Part shown: positions 1 through 9,373 of the stretch, one piece after another | Layout of the letters: every line of letters starts with the position of its first letter | How positions within the stretch are numbered: the first letter of the stretch is position 1 | Source: Boseongicola aestuarii | GTDB lineage: Bacteria; Pseudomonadota; Alphaproteobacteria; Rhodobacterales; Rhodobacteraceae | Assembly: GCF_900184815.1 (NCBI RefSeq) | Contig: NZ_FXXQ01000001.1 | Span: forward strand, 530,631 to 594,630 | Direction: 5' to 3' | DNA: 64,000 bases | The notes under the pieces: generated by a model | What the model saw: the letters and a program-made list of their open reading frames with translations, nothing else | What the model was told of the DNA's origin: nothing | The model's database searches: none | Program-made: the position numbers and the translations under genes

Positions 1-298
1 GCCCGGTGCTGCGACGGCAACCGAAGCCTTGCGCCTTCTGGAGCGCGGCTTCTCGATCCAGAAATTCTTTCCCGCGGAAGCGTCGGGCGGTGTGCCGGCT
101 TTGAAATCCATCGGCGCGCCGATGCCGCAGATCCGGTTCTGCCCCACCGGAGGCGTCACTTTGAAAAACGCACCAGACTATCTTGCGCTCTCCAACACGA
201 TTTGTGTTGGCGGGTCGTGGGTTGCTCCGAAAGATGCCGTTGACGCGCAGGACTGGGCACGGATCACTGAACTGGCCGCAGAAGCTTCAAAGCTCTAG
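1..298 (+). CDS. eda: KDPG aldolase, C-terminal part (cut by window edge)
   Basis: C-terminal part of 2-keto-3-deoxy-6-phosphogluconate aldolase, which splits KDPG into pyruvate and glyceraldehyde 3-phosphate in the Entner-Doudoroff pathway (cytoplasm). The open frame enters from the left edge (frame from base 2) and stops at TAG 296-298, leaving about 98 codons of a family normally near 210. Visible are PGAATATEA, KFFPAEASGG, whose lysine is the Schiff-base residue in the family, and the FCPTGG phosphate-binding loop. The TTG at 29 is internal, not a start. The stop overlaps the stop of the convergent gene at 295-585 by 4 bases. Confidence 0.93.
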   Translation, partial: PGAATATEALRLLERGFSIQKFFPAEASGGVPALKSIGAPMPQIRFCPTGGVTLKNAPDYLALSNTICVGGSWVAPKDAVDAQDWARITELAAEASKL

Positions 299-585
299 TC
301 CTGCTTGCGCCGAGCCATGGCCCCGCCACGCCGGCCGCGTGCGGCGGGCGGGTTGAGAGCCTCAGTCAGGACGGAAGTCATCGGATGGTCCGGGTATTCG
401 GCTCCAAATCGCCCAAGCAGTTTGCGTACCAATGCGCTGCTGTCTTCGCCAAGCGGCACGCCAATGGCCCAATCGAGAAAAATCGAACGGCACTCTGGTT
501 CACCAATTCCGTCAATGCGGAAGCTTTCGTAAATCAGGCCGCGTGGGTCGGCGGGATCATCTTGTCGGGGCATCGCCCACCTCAT
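295..585 (-). CDS. conserved-type small hypothetical protein (96 aa)
   Basis: No function recognised. It encodes 96 residues with an acidic middle part and a basic, arginine-rich tail (PPAARGRRGG, then MARRKQD). It starts 20 bases after the glnE stop on the same strand, so it is probably translated from the glnE message. A second ATG lies at 573. The stop overlaps the eda stop tail to tail. No signal peptide or membrane segment is seen. The sensible composition and tight fit between glnE and eda argue that it is a real gene. Confidence 0.7.
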   Translation of the reverse strand: MRWAMPRQDDPADPRGLIYESFRIDGIGEPECRSIFLDWAIGVPLGEDSSALVRKLLGRFGAEYPDHPMTSVLTEALNPPAARGRRGGAMARRKQD

Positions 586-605
586 TCGCAGTCGAACTAG
601 CGTCC

Positions 606-3482
606 TCAGCCTCCAGAAGTGGCCGGGCCGACCGTTTTGTCAATAAGGCCAGCGACGTACTCCGCGGTTTTTGCGATCTCGGCACTCAGCTCTTCCATGC
701 TGTCGACCCCAAGATCCCGCAACAGAAATGCCTCGGCGCTGGCGCCCGTCGTTTCCTTGGTCAGAGGGTCTTTAGATATCAGTCGCGCTGCGGACTGTAC
801 CGTCCAAAAGAGATCGGCAGCAGCCTTGATCGTCGACCCTTCGTTTGCCGATAGTTCAAAATCCTCAATCGCCGCATCGAGCTGATCGCTCAGACATCGC
901 GCGCCGTCGCCTCGCAGCAATGCCCCCGTCTGCGCGAAAAGCTCTATGTCCTGAAGACGTCCGGGCCCTGACTTGATGTCAAACTCAGCGCCTCCCGGCT
1001 TGGCCGCTGCCAGCCGCGCCCGCATGTCTGCAACATCTGAAAAAACGCCCTTTCGGTCCCGCGTTTTGGCAAGAAGCTCTTTACGAAATCCGGCGATTTC
1101 CTCGCCTAGGGCCTCATCACCTGCAATCACACGCGCACGCGTCAGAGCAAGATGCTCCCATGTCCACGCCTCGGTTTCCTGATAAGTCCGAAAGGCAGAA
1201 AACCCCGTCGCAACAGGGCCTTGTCGTCCCGATGGCCGCAAGCGCATGTCTACTTCGTAAAGCCGCCCTTCAGCAGTCGGCGCCGATATCGCGGTGACCA
1301 AAGCTTGCGTCAGTCGCGCATAGTAAGCGCGTGTCGCCAGTGGACGACGGCCCTGTGATGTGTCGACCCCTTGCGCGTCATAGACAACGATCAGATCAAG
1401 ATCTGACGCCGCGTTGAGCCGCTCGGCGCCAAGCGAGCCCATCGCGATGACGACCGCTCCACGGCCCGGAGGTGGGCCATGTTTGGCCGCGAAGGTCTCG
1501 ACGACAAATGGCCAAAGCGCCCGAACCGCCGAGGTCGCAAGATCTGCGTATTGCTGCCCGGCCGTATTTGCGTCGATGATGCCACGCAGGTGGTGCACGC
1601 CGACACGAAAGTGCCATTCGCGCGCCCAAACACGCGCGCGGTCCAATCGTGCCTCGTAATCCTTCAGTCCAGCCAGTTCTTGCGTCAGGGCCTTGGTCAA
1701 ACCATCGGCCCCCGGCCAGTCCGAAAAGAAGCCGCCCCCGATCACTGCATCGAAGACAGGCGCGTTCCGTGCCAGATGCTGACCCAAACCTGGCGCTGTG
1801 TCGACGATATCCACAACCAGATCAAGAAGTTGCGGGTTGGCCTCAAACAAGGAAAACAATTGCACTCCCGAGGGCAGTCCTGCAAGAAATCCGTCAAAGT
1901 TCAAAAGTGCTTCGGACGGCCGGGCGGCAGCCGCCAGTCGGTCCAGCAAGATCGGCTCCATTCGTTTGAAGATCTCGACCGCACGCGCCGAGCGCAGTGC
2001 GGGATAGCCCTTCCACCGTTCGATGATTTCAGCATTCAGGTCAGATACCTGAGCCCGGCGCGGCGCGGCATGGACGGGACTTCCGGGCGCGAAAAAGCCT
2101 TCAGTCAGTTGGTGCACACGCTGAAACATTTCTTCCAAAGCGCGGGCATAGTCTTGCGGGTCTTGTCCTGCGAGATACGCAAGCCGGGTGAATTCCTCTT
2201 CTGTGTTCGGCAAGACGTGGGTCTGCTGGTCGGCGATCATCTGCACGCGATGCTCGGCCTCGCGCAACGCCCTGTAGTCCTTGGCCAATTGGCTGGCTTC
2301 GTCCGAACTGACCCAACCTTTCGCAGCCAGCACCGACAGGCCTTCGACCGTACCGCGCACCCGCAGGTCAGGATCGCGCCCCCCCGCAATCAACTGACGC
2401 GTCTGCGTGAAAAACTCGATCTCGCGAATACCGCCCTGGCCAAGCTTCAGATCGTGACTGAGGTGGCTTGCGGCTTTGTGCAGGCCCTTGTGATCGCGGA
2501 TGCGCAACCGCATGTCATGCGCGTCCTGAATGGCCGCGAAATCAAGATGTCGTCGCCACACGAAGGGACGCAGCGTTTCAAGAAAGGCTTTACCCGCCTC
2601 AAGATCGCCGGCCGCCGCAGAAGCCTTTATGAACGCCGCTCGCTCCCATGTGCGCCCAAAGGCTTCGTAATATCGTTCCGCCGCTTCCATCGAAATTGCG
2701 ACAGGAGTGACGGATGCATCCGGGCGCAGTCGCAAATCTGTACGAAACACATATCCGTCGGCGGTTCTCTCGCTGAGCGAAGCGGTCATCTTGCGAACAG
2801 ACCGCACAAAACTGGCACGCGCTTCGCCATATTCGTCGGAGTCGAACCGCGTTTCATCATAGAGACAAATAAGGTCGATATCCGAGCTATAGTTCAGCTC
2901 GCCCGCCCCCATCTTGCCCATCGCAAGAACCGAAAGCCCGCCCGCAACTTCAATGTCATCGTCAGTTTGACCGGGCAGTTTCTTACGTCTGATCTCGTTC
3001 GCGACCGCGGCCTTCAAAGCCCGATCCGTCGCGGCAGATGCAAAGTCCGTCAAAAGCCCCGTTACGTCTTCAAGGGCCCAGACGCCGCCGAGGTCAGCAA
3101 GCCCGGCATAAAGCGCTACTCGTCGCTTCAACTGACGCAGCCCTGGCGCAAGGTCACCGTCCGACAGGGATGTCGTCTCATCCAAGAAGGTGCGCCGAAC
3201 TTTTTCCGTTTCCAGATCGACAACCTCAAGAAGCCAATCGCCGTCACGACGTAGAAGATCGGAAAGGTAGAACGACGACCCCGCAGCTCCGGCAATCAGG
3301 TCAGCAAGTGCGCCGGTTTTCAGACCAAGGGCAGATACGGCGTCACGCGCACGCTCGCGATCATGAGCGATTGGCACACGGTTGATATTTGTGGAAAGTG
3401 ACATGGAGCGACCAAAGCCCGCGCCCGCCGCGCGGTCAAGAGCGTCCGACACGTTCACCGCTTCCAACGGTGGCAAAGGCAA
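606..3482 (-). CDS. glnE: bifunctional glutamine synthetase adenylyltransferase/deadenylyltransferase
   Basis: GlnE adds AMP to, or removes it from, a tyrosine of glutamine synthetase in response to PII (GlnB) and its uridylylation state, so it sets ammonium assimilation in the cytoplasm. The 958 residues match the full family length. There are two nucleotidyltransferase modules, each with the G-[KS]-[ML]-G...[SA]SD[IL]DLI signature: near residues 187-208 (GKMGAGELNYSSDIDLI) and 677-700 (GSLGAERLNAASDLDLI). Both Asp-x-Asp metal sites are intact, so both activities should be present. The N-terminal start is not certain; a later Met at residue 27 is possible. It is divergent from the deacylase gene at 3549 across a 66-base gap and leads into the small gene at 295-585. 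Confidence 0.95.
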   Translation of the reverse strand: MPLPPLEAVNVSDALDRAAGAGFGRSMSLSTNINRVPIAHDRERARDAVSALGLKTGALADLIAGAAGSSFYLSDLLRRDGDWLLEVVDLETEKVRRTFLDETTSLSDGDLAPGLRQLKRRVALYAGLADLGGVWALEDVTGLLTDFASAATDRALKAAVANEIRRKKLPGQTDDDIEVAGGLSVLAMGKMGAGELNYSSDIDLICLYDETRFDSDEYGEARASFVRSVRKMTASLSERTADGYVFRTDLRLRPDASVTPVAISMEAAERYYEAFGRTWERAAFIKASAAAGDLEAGKAFLETLRPFVWRRHLDFAAIQDAHDMRLRIRDHKGLHKAASHLSHDLKLGQGGIREIEFFTQTRQLIAGGRDPDLRVRGTVEGLSVLAAKGWVSSDEASQLAKDYRALREAEHRVQMIADQQTHVLPNTEEEFTRLAYLAGQDPQDYARALEEMFQRVHQLTEGFFAPGSPVHAAPRRAQVSDLNAEIIERWKGYPALRSARAVEIFKRMEPILLDRLAAAARPSEALLNFDGFLAGLPSGVQLFSLFEANPQLLDLVVDIVDTAPGLGQHLARNAPVFDAVIGGGFFSDWPGADGLTKALTQELAGLKDYEARLDRARVWAREWHFRVGVHHLRGIIDANTAGQQYADLATSAVRALWPFVVETFAAKHGPPPGRGAVVIAMGSLGAERLNAASDLDLIVVYDAQGVDTSQGRRPLATRAYYARLTQALVTAISAPTAEGRLYEVDMRLRPSGRQGPVATGFSAFRTYQETEAWTWEHLALTRARVIAGDEALGEEIAGFRKELLAKTRDRKGVFSDVADMRARLAAAKPGGAEFDIKSGPGRLQDIELFAQTGALLRGDGARCLSDQLDAAIEDFELSANEGSTIKAAADLFWTVQSAARLISKDPLTKETTGASAEAFLLRDLGVDSMEELSAEIAKTAEYVAGLIDKTVGPATSGG

Positions 3483-3548
3483 TATGCGGCATTTCCGTCA
3501 GTGACGCTTTCGGGCAAGAACACGTGGCATATTGAAGGGCGCACGTAG

Positions 3549-4016
3549 ATGAGCAAAAGCAAGAAACGCGTGGTTGCAGCATTGGAGGCAGCCGGACTAA
3601 ACGCGGACATTCTGCACATGGCGAACGAAACCCGTACAGCGGCCGATGCGGCGCGCGAAGCGAGTTGCGAAATCGACCAGATCGCCAAGTCGATCATCTT
3701 TGGCGGTCACGTTACCGGCAAGATCGTCCTGTTCATTACCGCTGGCGGCAATCAGGTCGACGCAGAGAAAGCCTCGATTGTTGCGGGCGAACCTTTGGGA
3801 CGCGCCGATGCTGCTGCCGTCAGGGCCGAAACGGGCTTTGCAATCGGCGGCGTCGCTCCTGTTGGTCACCTGACGCCACCGCGCGCGTTTTTCGATCCGA
3901 CTCTCCTCAAATCTGATGTGATCTACGCCGCAGCGGGTACGCCTCATCACATTTTTCCGATATCTTCGCAAAAATTACTTGAAATTTCGGGCGCTCAAAT
4001 ATCTGATTTCATTTAG
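3549..4016 (+). CDS. YbaK/EbsC-family aminoacyl-tRNA deacylase
   Basis: A 155-residue single-domain protein of the YbaK/ProX superfamily, free-standing relatives of the ProRS editing domain that hydrolyse mischarged aminoacyl-tRNA. The pattern fits the family: an N-terminal helix, the CEIDQIAKSIIF segment, ILFITAGGNQVD-like strands, then GFAIGGVAPVGH and a C-terminal AGTPHHIFPIS stretch. It could belong to a Cys-tRNA(Pro) (YbaK) or a ProXp-type subclass; which tRNA is edited cannot be told by eye. It is divergent from glnE. The ATG at 3549 follows a short promoter region; no operon partner is obvious. Confidence 0.85.
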   Translation: MSKSKKRVVAALEAAGLNADILHMANETRTAADAAREASCEIDQIAKSIIFGGHVTGKIVLFITAGGNQVDAEKASIVAGEPLGRADAAAVRAETGFAIGGVAPVGHLTPPRAFFDPTLLKSDVIYAAAGTPHHIFPISSQKLLEISGAQISDFI

Positions 4017-4136
4017 TTTCCAAACTTAATGTAAAATTCATTCACATTTAATCTTGAACCCGAGGCCTCTGTCACCGATATGTGTGATGTGAAAGGCATT
4101 CACATTCAACGAAACACACGCATTGGAGCACATCAG

Positions 4137-4556
4137 ATGACGACCGCCACTTTACACGCAGCCCCTGCCCACCGTGGTTCATGGCTTTCCCGCAGCGAGC
4201 AATGGCTCGATGACCGTGGAAAAGGCGCCTGGATTGCTGCGATGGTCCTTGGGTTCATCTTTTTCTGGCCAATTGGCCTTGCGCTTCTTGCCTATATGAT
4301 CTGGAGCAAACGATTGTTTAACGGAAATTGCGCACGTCGCACCCGCCACGCCCATGTCGCCTTCAAATCAAGCGGAAACACCGCCTTCGACAGCTACAAG
4401 TCGGAGACACTTCGCCGCTTGCAGGAAGAACAGGACCACTTCGAACAGTTCCTGGGCCGCCTGCGCGATGCGAAAGACAAGGCTGAGTTTGACCAGTTCA
4501 TGGCTGAGCGCGACAAGCGTAAAGACGACAAAGACGCTGAACCCGTCGACGCCTAA
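4137..4556 (+). CDS. DUF2852 family membrane protein
   Basis: A 139-residue protein of the alphaproteobacterial DUF2852 type. The start is ATG 4137, because GGAG at 4125-4128 sits 8 bases upstream; the frame is open to 4080 but has no such site there. After a short polar leader comes one long hydrophobic stretch (GAWIAAMVLGFIFFWPIGLA and on), one or two membrane passes, then a charged, helical tail rich in Arg, Lys, Asp and Glu (ETLRRLQEEQDHFEQFLGRL). The function is unknown; the layout suggests a membrane-anchored cytoplasmic coiled coil. Confidence 0.85.
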   Translation: MTTATLHAAPAHRGSWLSRSEQWLDDRGKGAWIAAMVLGFIFFWPIGLALLAYMIWSKRLFNGNCARRTRHAHVAFKSSGNTAFDSYKSETLRRLQEEQDHFEQFLGRLRDAKDKAEFDQFMAERDKRKDDKDAEPVDA

Positions 4557-4564
4557 ACCAACCA

Positions 4565-4589
4565 GTGGCCCGCAATTTCAGCGGGCCAC
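4565..4589 (+). terminator. hairpin after the DUF2852 gene
   Basis: Perfect 9-bp inverted repeat GTGGCCCGC (4565-4573) and GCGGGCCAC (4581-4589) with a 7-base loop, starting 8 bases after the stop at 4556. There is no T run, so it may be a weak terminator or a transcript-end stabiliser rather than a full intrinsic terminator. Confidence 0.55.
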
Positions 4590-4624
4590 CTACCTTTAGT
4601 ACCGCCCTATTCAGGACCAACGAA

Positions 4625-5056
4625 ATGCCCTTACCCCTCCCCGAGACACAGCCAGAGTTCTATGAGGACGTGAATTCGAAACGCTTCATGGCCTGGATCA
4701 TTGATATTGTCCTTATCTCGGCCATCACGGCCTTGCTGACAGTCTTGTCGCTTTTCACGGCGCTGTTTTTCCTGCCGTTTCTCTATGCGACCGTGGGGTT
4801 CATTTATCGCTGGGCAGGACTTTCGCGGTATTCGGCCACGGTCGGTATGCGTGTCATGTCGGTCGAGTTTCGCAAGGCCGATGGCGAGGACTTCGACGGC
4901 GGCACGGCTTTTCTACACACACTCGGCTACTACCTGTCGGTCGCGATCTTCCCAGCGCAGCTTGTGTCGATCACTCTGATGCTGATGAGCGAACGCAAAC
5001 AGGGTCTGACGGACATGGTTTTGGGCACGGTATTGCTCAATATGCGCAACCGCTAA
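4625..5056 (+). CDS. RDD family membrane protein
   Basis: A 143-residue integral membrane protein. The RDD signature region is recognisable: KRFMAWIIDIVLISAITALL (first helix after the Arg/Asp motif), a second hydrophobic segment, YRWAGLSRYSATVGMRVM, which matches the conserved S-x-TxGMRxM segment of RDD proteins, and a third helix (LHTLGYYLSVAIFPAQLVSI). RDD proteins are small membrane proteins, some linked to ion transport; the role here is unknown. The start is taken at ATG 4625, 20 codons inside the open frame, because the upstream residues come from the hairpin after the preceding gene. Confidence 0.85.
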   Translation: MPLPLPETQPEFYEDVNSKRFMAWIIDIVLISAITALLTVLSLFTALFFLPFLYATVGFIYRWAGLSRYSATVGMRVMSVEFRKADGEDFDGGTAFLHTLGYYLSVAIFPAQLVSITLMLMSERKQGLTDMVLGTVLLNMRNR

Positions 5057-5130
5057 GCTCGGGGGAATTGGGTCTTGGCGGCAAGGAACGCACTTGCTAA
5101 CCTCGTTTCGAAACGGCTTCAGGCACTCGC

Positions 5131-5961
5131 ATGCGTCATACTCTTCCGATTGCGCCACAGTTCTATGTGACCGCCCCACAACCCTGCCCCTATCTTGAGG
5201 GCAGGATGGAACGGAAGTTGTTCACCGCATTGCAGGGCGAATTTGCCGAGAAACTCAACGATACATTGTCCAAACAAGGCTTCAGACGGTCGCAGAACGT
5301 GCTTTACCGCCCGTCATGTGCCGAGTGTTCGGCCTGTCTTTCGGCCCGCATCCGGGTCGCTGACTTCACGCCATCCCGTAGCCAGCGCAAAACCAAGCGT
5401 CGCAACGAGGGGTTGCGCCGGGAAGCGACCTCGCCCTGGGCCACGGAAGAACAATACGCACTATTTCGATCCTATCTCGATAGCCGGCACGCCGAGGGTG
5501 GCATGGCGGATATGGATATCTTCGAATTTGCAGCGATGATCGAAGAGACGCCGATCCGTAGCCGGGTGATTGAGTACACCGGCATGGACGAGGACGGCGA
5601 AAAAGAACTGGCTGCAGTTTGCCTGACCGACGTTCTCGATGACGGGCTGAGCATGGTCTACAGCTTCTATGACCCAAAATACGCCGCCTCCAGCCTTGGC
5701 ACCTATGTGATCATGGATCACATCGAAATCGCACGGGATGCCGGACTGCCATATGTCTATCTCGGCTATTGGGTGCCGGGGTCTTCGAAGATGGGGTACA
5801 AGGCGAAATTTTCGTCGCTGGAAATTTATCACCGGGGCGAATGGCGCGACATTGGTGACCCCGAGCGGTACTCCTCGGAAACACATCCACTGTCGACAGA
5901 TCCGATTGCCGAGCAGGTTGCCCGGATCAACCTTCCGGACTCGCGCCCGACGCGCGGCTGA
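5131..5961 (+). CDS. bpt: leucyl/arginyl-tRNA--protein transferase (Bpt/Ate type)
   Basis: A 276-residue N-degron enzyme that moves an amino acid from aminoacyl-tRNA to the N-terminus of proteins beginning with an acidic residue, marking them for ClpS/ClpAP degradation. Visible: the N-terminal [14 protein letters not shown] segment, the cysteine cluster CAECSACL near residues 63-70, and the conserved core [16 protein letters not shown] and [17 protein letters not shown] in the C-terminal GNAT-like half. The last motif is typical of the Ate/Bpt C-terminal domain. In Gram-negative bacteria this family (Bpt) usually transfers leucine. It stands alone on the plus strand and ends in a shared terminator with the TRAP operon. 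Confidence 0.93.
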   Translation: MRHTLPIAPQFYVTAPQPCPYLEGRMERKLFTALQGEFAEKLNDTLSKQGFRRSQNVLYRPSCAECSACLSARIRVADFTPSRSQRKTKRRNEGLRREATSPWATEEQYALFRSYLDSRHAEGGMADMDIFEFAAMIEETPIRSRVIEYTGMDEDGEKELAAVCLTDVLDDGLSMVYSFYDPKYAASSLGTYVIMDHIEIARDAGLPYVYLGYWVPGSSKMGYKAKFSSLEIYHRGEWRDIGDPERYSSETHPLSTDPIAEQVARINLPDSRPTRG

Positions 5962-6032
5962 CACCTGCAACGTCAAGGCTGACCACTGCGTTTTGCGGGT
6001 TTGAACTCAATATCAGATGAACCAAGGAAAAA

Positions 6033-6056
6033 CCGCGCCTCAAGGGCGCGGCTTTC
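6033..6056. terminator. bidirectional intrinsic terminator between bpt and dctM
   Basis: Stem CCGCGCC (6033-6039)/GGCGCGG (6045-6051). It is flanked by GGAAAAA on the left and CTTTCC on the right, so on the minus strand it is followed by a T run (for the TRAP operon ending at 6066), and on the plus strand by CTTTCC (for bpt). Confidence 0.75.
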
Positions 6057-6065
6057 CTGATTAGA

Positions 6066-8420
6066 TCAGTTCGGGATCAGATCCGGAACGATGGTCACGA
6101 TGCTTGGGAAGAACCACAGAATTCCAAGCCCAATCACCTGAATGCCCACGAAGGGGATGATTCCGCGGTAGATATGTTGCGTGGTGACAGCCGGTGGCGC
6201 GACCCCTCTGAGATAGAACAGCGCAAAGCCAAAGGGAGGCGTCAGGAACGACGTTTGCAGGTTCACCGCAATCATGATCGTGACCCACTTCGGATCGAAG
6301 GTTCCGCCGTAGATCACCGGCCCCACGATGGGGACAACGATGTAGATGATCTCGAGGAAGTCGAGCACGAAGCCCAGCACAAAGAGCACCAGCATCACCA
6401 TCAAGAACACGCGGAATTCGTTGTCGAAGCTTCTGAGGAACTGCTGAATGTAGTGCTCGCCTCCAAAGGAGATCACAACGAGGTTCAAAAGTTGCGAGCC
6501 GATCAGGATGGTAAAGACCATCGAGGTCACCTTGGCTGTCTCACGCACGACCGGGCTGAGAACGCCGGAGCGGAACAGCGTCCAACAACCGAACAGTAGC
6601 CCGAACAGTGCGTAGAGGTATGCGCCCTTCGCGACGATAAAGGCTACCCAGTTCTCGAAACCGACCTCGGACTGGCCAATCCGCAAGTCGAAGTTAATCC
6701 CGATCAGGATCATCACGATCAGAGCAAAGGTCGACATGATGATCGTCTTGCCCGACCGATCTTCGTCACGCAGCTTGCGGTAGGCCGCAAGCATGATCGC
6801 ACCACCTGCCCCAAGGGCCGCGGCCGGTGTCGGGTTGGTGATACCGCCAAGGATCGATCCAAGCACGGCGACAATAAGCACAAGCGGCGGGAAGACGACG
6901 CGCAAAAGTTCGTTCTGAGTCAAAAGACCAAAGCCATAGCGGATCGCCCAGAATGACACGACCAACGGTATGGCTAGCATGACGATCGTAAGACCGGGAG
7001 ACGTGACGGGCGAAATAAAGAGCGCGTCCACCAGCAGTCCGACGAACAACGCCCCCAGCCCGATCCAGAGCGGACGCGGGTCAGAGGATGGCGAAACTCC
7101 GCGTGCCGTGGTCAGGATCAGCGCCAGAAGGACAAGGCTGATCGCAATCCCGGTGCCAATGGGGGCTGCATCTTCGATATTGATCGCTAGTTGCGCGACA
7201 CGCTCCTCGGCGGTCAGTTGCACAGCCTGAGCGACACCACCTGCGGCATCGATGACCTGCTGTTCGGCAATTGCCTCGTCCCAAGCCTCCTGGCCGTGCA
7301 GTTCGATCATCGCGGCCTGGCAGTCCGGCGAGACATTGGTACGAAGGCTGGCCGTCTGACCGGCCTGCGAGAAACTATCCACGGCAACGTTCTGGCTGCC
7401 GATAACGCCCGCCGAAGACAGCACGATCAGTCCACCGATCAGTGCTGCTGGCACGCCAAGGAACCAGGTGAGGCCCTCTGCACGGGTAATGACTTCGCTG
7501 TTGGTCGAGCCAAGTTCGACTGCTGGCGCTTTGGAGGGATTCAGCAGGGCAAATCCGAACGCATAGAGCGCGTAGAGGACAGCGAGCATGATGCCGGGCA
7601 GAAGCGCGGCCTGAAACAGCGTACCGACTGAAACCACGGCGGGTTCACCTAGGTACGTCAAGGCATCCGAACACCCGACAAGCTGCGCGCGTTCTTCCTG
7701 CGCCGCCGAATACAGGTCACCGGCCAAGGTGCCGAGCAGCACGATCACGATGGACGGCGGAATGATCTGCCCAAGCGTGCCCGACGCCGCGATGACACCG
7801 GTGGCCAGTTCGGGCGAGTAGTTGTTCCGCAACATCGTGGGAAGTGCCAGCAGACCCATGGTCACAACGGTCGCACCGACGATCCCGGTTGAGGCGGCAA
7901 GGAACGCGCCGACGACCACAATAGACACGGCCAGGCCGCCAGGCAGCGGTCCGAAAACCCTTGCCATAGTAAGCAACAGGTCATTCGCGATTTTTGAACG
8001 CTCAAGGGTGATGCCCATCAGAACGAACATGAGAACGGCCAGGAGAGTTTCGATTGACTGGCCGGCCAGAACCCGTTCGTTCATCCGGTTGACGACGAAG
8101 GACACATTCCGATCCAGCGCGACTTCCCAGCCTTGCGGGAACACGGGCTCACCGATGCGCGGCAATTCCGGGTAGCGGAACACCGATATCGCGTCGGGCC
8201 TGATCCCTTCTGCGATGAGGCCAGCATAGGCGGACGAGCTTGAGTCGATGGCTTGATGGATCAACAGTCCCGCGCTGTCGAGACCCGCAATTATCCCGAA
8301 GGAAATGACAGCCGAACCTCCAATGGCAAAGGCCACGGGGAAGCCGGAAAGAATACCTCCAAAGAGGCAAAGAAACACGATCAGAAGGCCGATCTCGACG
8401 CCATCTAGTCCAAGAAACAT
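6066..8420 (-). CDS. dctM: TRAP transporter large permease, long form (DctM)
   Basis: Large membrane subunit of a sodium-driven tripartite ATP-independent periplasmic transporter. At 784 residues it is far longer than the usual ~430, but the DctM marks are there: FLCLFGGILSGFPVAFAIGG at the N-terminus, SIETLLAVLMFVLMGITLERS, ASTGIVGATVVTMGLLALPT, ASGTLGQIIPPSIVIVL and, at the C-terminus, LQTSFLTPPFGFALFYLRG. The extra length is a hydrophilic insert near residues 60-105 and a middle stretch (about 240-560) with a soluble segment and additional helices. The frame is intact, so this is a long subfamily and not a fusion artefact. Order dctP-dctQ-dctM; it follows dctQ by 12 bases. Confidence 0.93.
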   Translation of the reverse strand: MFLGLDGVEIGLLIVFLCLFGGILSGFPVAFAIGGSAVISFGIIAGLDSAGLLIHQAIDSSSSAYAGLIAEGIRPDAISVFRYPELPRIGEPVFPQGWEVALDRNVSFVVNRMNERVLAGQSIETLLAVLMFVLMGITLERSKIANDLLLTMARVFGPLPGGLAVSIVVVGAFLAASTGIVGATVVTMGLLALPTMLRNNYSPELATGVIAASGTLGQIIPPSIVIVLLGTLAGDLYSAAQEERAQLVGCSDALTYLGEPAVVSVGTLFQAALLPGIMLAVLYALYAFGFALLNPSKAPAVELGSTNSEVITRAEGLTWFLGVPAALIGGLIVLSSAGVIGSQNVAVDSFSQAGQTASLRTNVSPDCQAAMIELHGQEAWDEAIAEQQVIDAAGGVAQAVQLTAEERVAQLAINIEDAAPIGTGIAISLVLLALILTTARGVSPSSDPRPLWIGLGALFVGLLVDALFISPVTSPGLTIVMLAIPLVVSFWAIRYGFGLLTQNELLRVVFPPLVLIVAVLGSILGGITNPTPAAALGAGGAIMLAAYRKLRDEDRSGKTIIMSTFALIVMILIGINFDLRIGQSEVGFENWVAFIVAKGAYLYALFGLLFGCWTLFRSGVLSPVVRETAKVTSMVFTILIGSQLLNLVVISFGGEHYIQQFLRSFDNEFRVFLMVMLVLFVLGFVLDFLEIIYIVVPIVGPVIYGGTFDPKWVTIMIAVNLQTSFLTPPFGFALFYLRGVAPPAVTTQHIYRGIIPFVGIQVIGLGILWFFPSIVTIVPDLIPN

Positions 8421-8432
8421 CGTCCCGGCCCC

Positions 8433-9326
8433 TTAATGAATATTCGCGACAAGTTCGGCGTCTTCGTCGCCGAGCAAGTCTTTGTCGAGGTATTTGCTTT
8501 CGCTCACTTCACCCTCTTTCCACTCAAGGTACGAACGGTAAAAGAAGGCGATCGCATGAATGAACACGAGCGCGGCGTAGGCGACCAGCAGCACTTTGAA
8601 GAGGAAGTAGCCATTGAAGCCATTCGGACTGAAGCCGATGGTTTCGACGTTCCAGCGCAAAGCGCGAGATTTCTGCAAAAGCCGCTCAAGCGTGTCCGAA
8701 GCGGACGGGTTCGGCACTACCAGATGCCGCCACAGGAAGTACCAGCCGTACATCCATGTGATAACCGCCACCGGCATCATGAAGAAAAGTGAGCCGAACA
8801 TGTCGATGAAGCGCTTGGTGCGGAACTTAACGGAGGAATAGATGAGGTCAACGCGGACATGACCACCTTGAACAAATGTGTATGTGACGCACAAAGTGAC
8901 TACGAGAGCGTTGTAAAGTTTCAGTTCTTCCGCCCACCAACTGACGTCAAATGTCAGTGCTTTTCCCAAACCGATCGATATCTCGGACGCGGCAAAGACG
9001 CGCTGCATAAAGATGATGATGATTTGCTGCAAAACCATCAGAAGACCAGCCCAGGCGAAGATGCGGCCCAGCCCGTTTGCAAAGCCTTCCATAACGCGCA
9101 CCGCGCCCCACAGGATCCGGTTCTTCCACATGCCAACCGCCGTGAAGACCAGAAAAGCCGTGAAAACTACGAAGAAGAACTCGATCGAACCGCCATAGTA
9201 GATGAAGCGCATCAGCGCTTCCTTGTCTGACCAATCCAGCCACAGTCCGGGATGGGTTAATGCGTAGAAGAAGTTGTAGAACGCCAGTGCGATATTCTGG
9301 AAAAACCAGATGATACCCTCGACCAA
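8433..9326 (-). CDS. dctQ: TRAP transporter small permease, long form (DctQ)
   Basis: Small membrane subunit of the same TRAP system, 297 residues against a usual 160-200. Hydrophobic segments near residues 50-70, 90-112, 140-155, 176-200 and 245-268 suggest five passes. The segment ...SWWAEELKLYNALVV...GGHVRVDLIY is the conserved DctQ core (E-E followed by G-H-V-R-V-D). The long N-terminal part pairs with the long DctM next to it, and the two extended subunits probably fit one another. It follows dctP after a 91-base gap that contains a hairpin. Confidence 0.92.
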   Translation of the reverse strand: MVEGIIWFFQNIALAFYNFFYALTHPGLWLDWSDKEALMRFIYYGGSIEFFFVVFTAFLVFTAVGMWKNRILWGAVRVMEGFANGLGRIFAWAGLLMVLQQIIIIFMQRVFAASEISIGLGKALTFDVSWWAEELKLYNALVVTLCVTYTFVQGGHVRVDLIYSSVKFRTKRFIDMFGSLFFMMPVAVITWMYGWYFLWRHLVVPNPSASDTLERLLQKSRALRWNVETIGFSPNGFNGYFLFKVLLVAYAALVFIHAIAFFYRSYLEWKEGEVSESKYLDKDLLGDEDAELVANIH

Positions 9327-9373
9327 GACCCGTCCCCCGGTTGGTTTTTATGTTAAGGTTTAGAAAAGGTGAT

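Noticed and set aside
1479..3254. 591-codon open frame opposite glnE
   Set aside because: Antisense shadow: Arg/His/Gln-rich with no family resemblance, while glnE on the other strand is complete.
6970..7631. Possible frameshift or fusion in the long dctM
   Set aside because: The 784-codon frame is continuous, with DctM motifs at both ends; a long subfamily explains the size.
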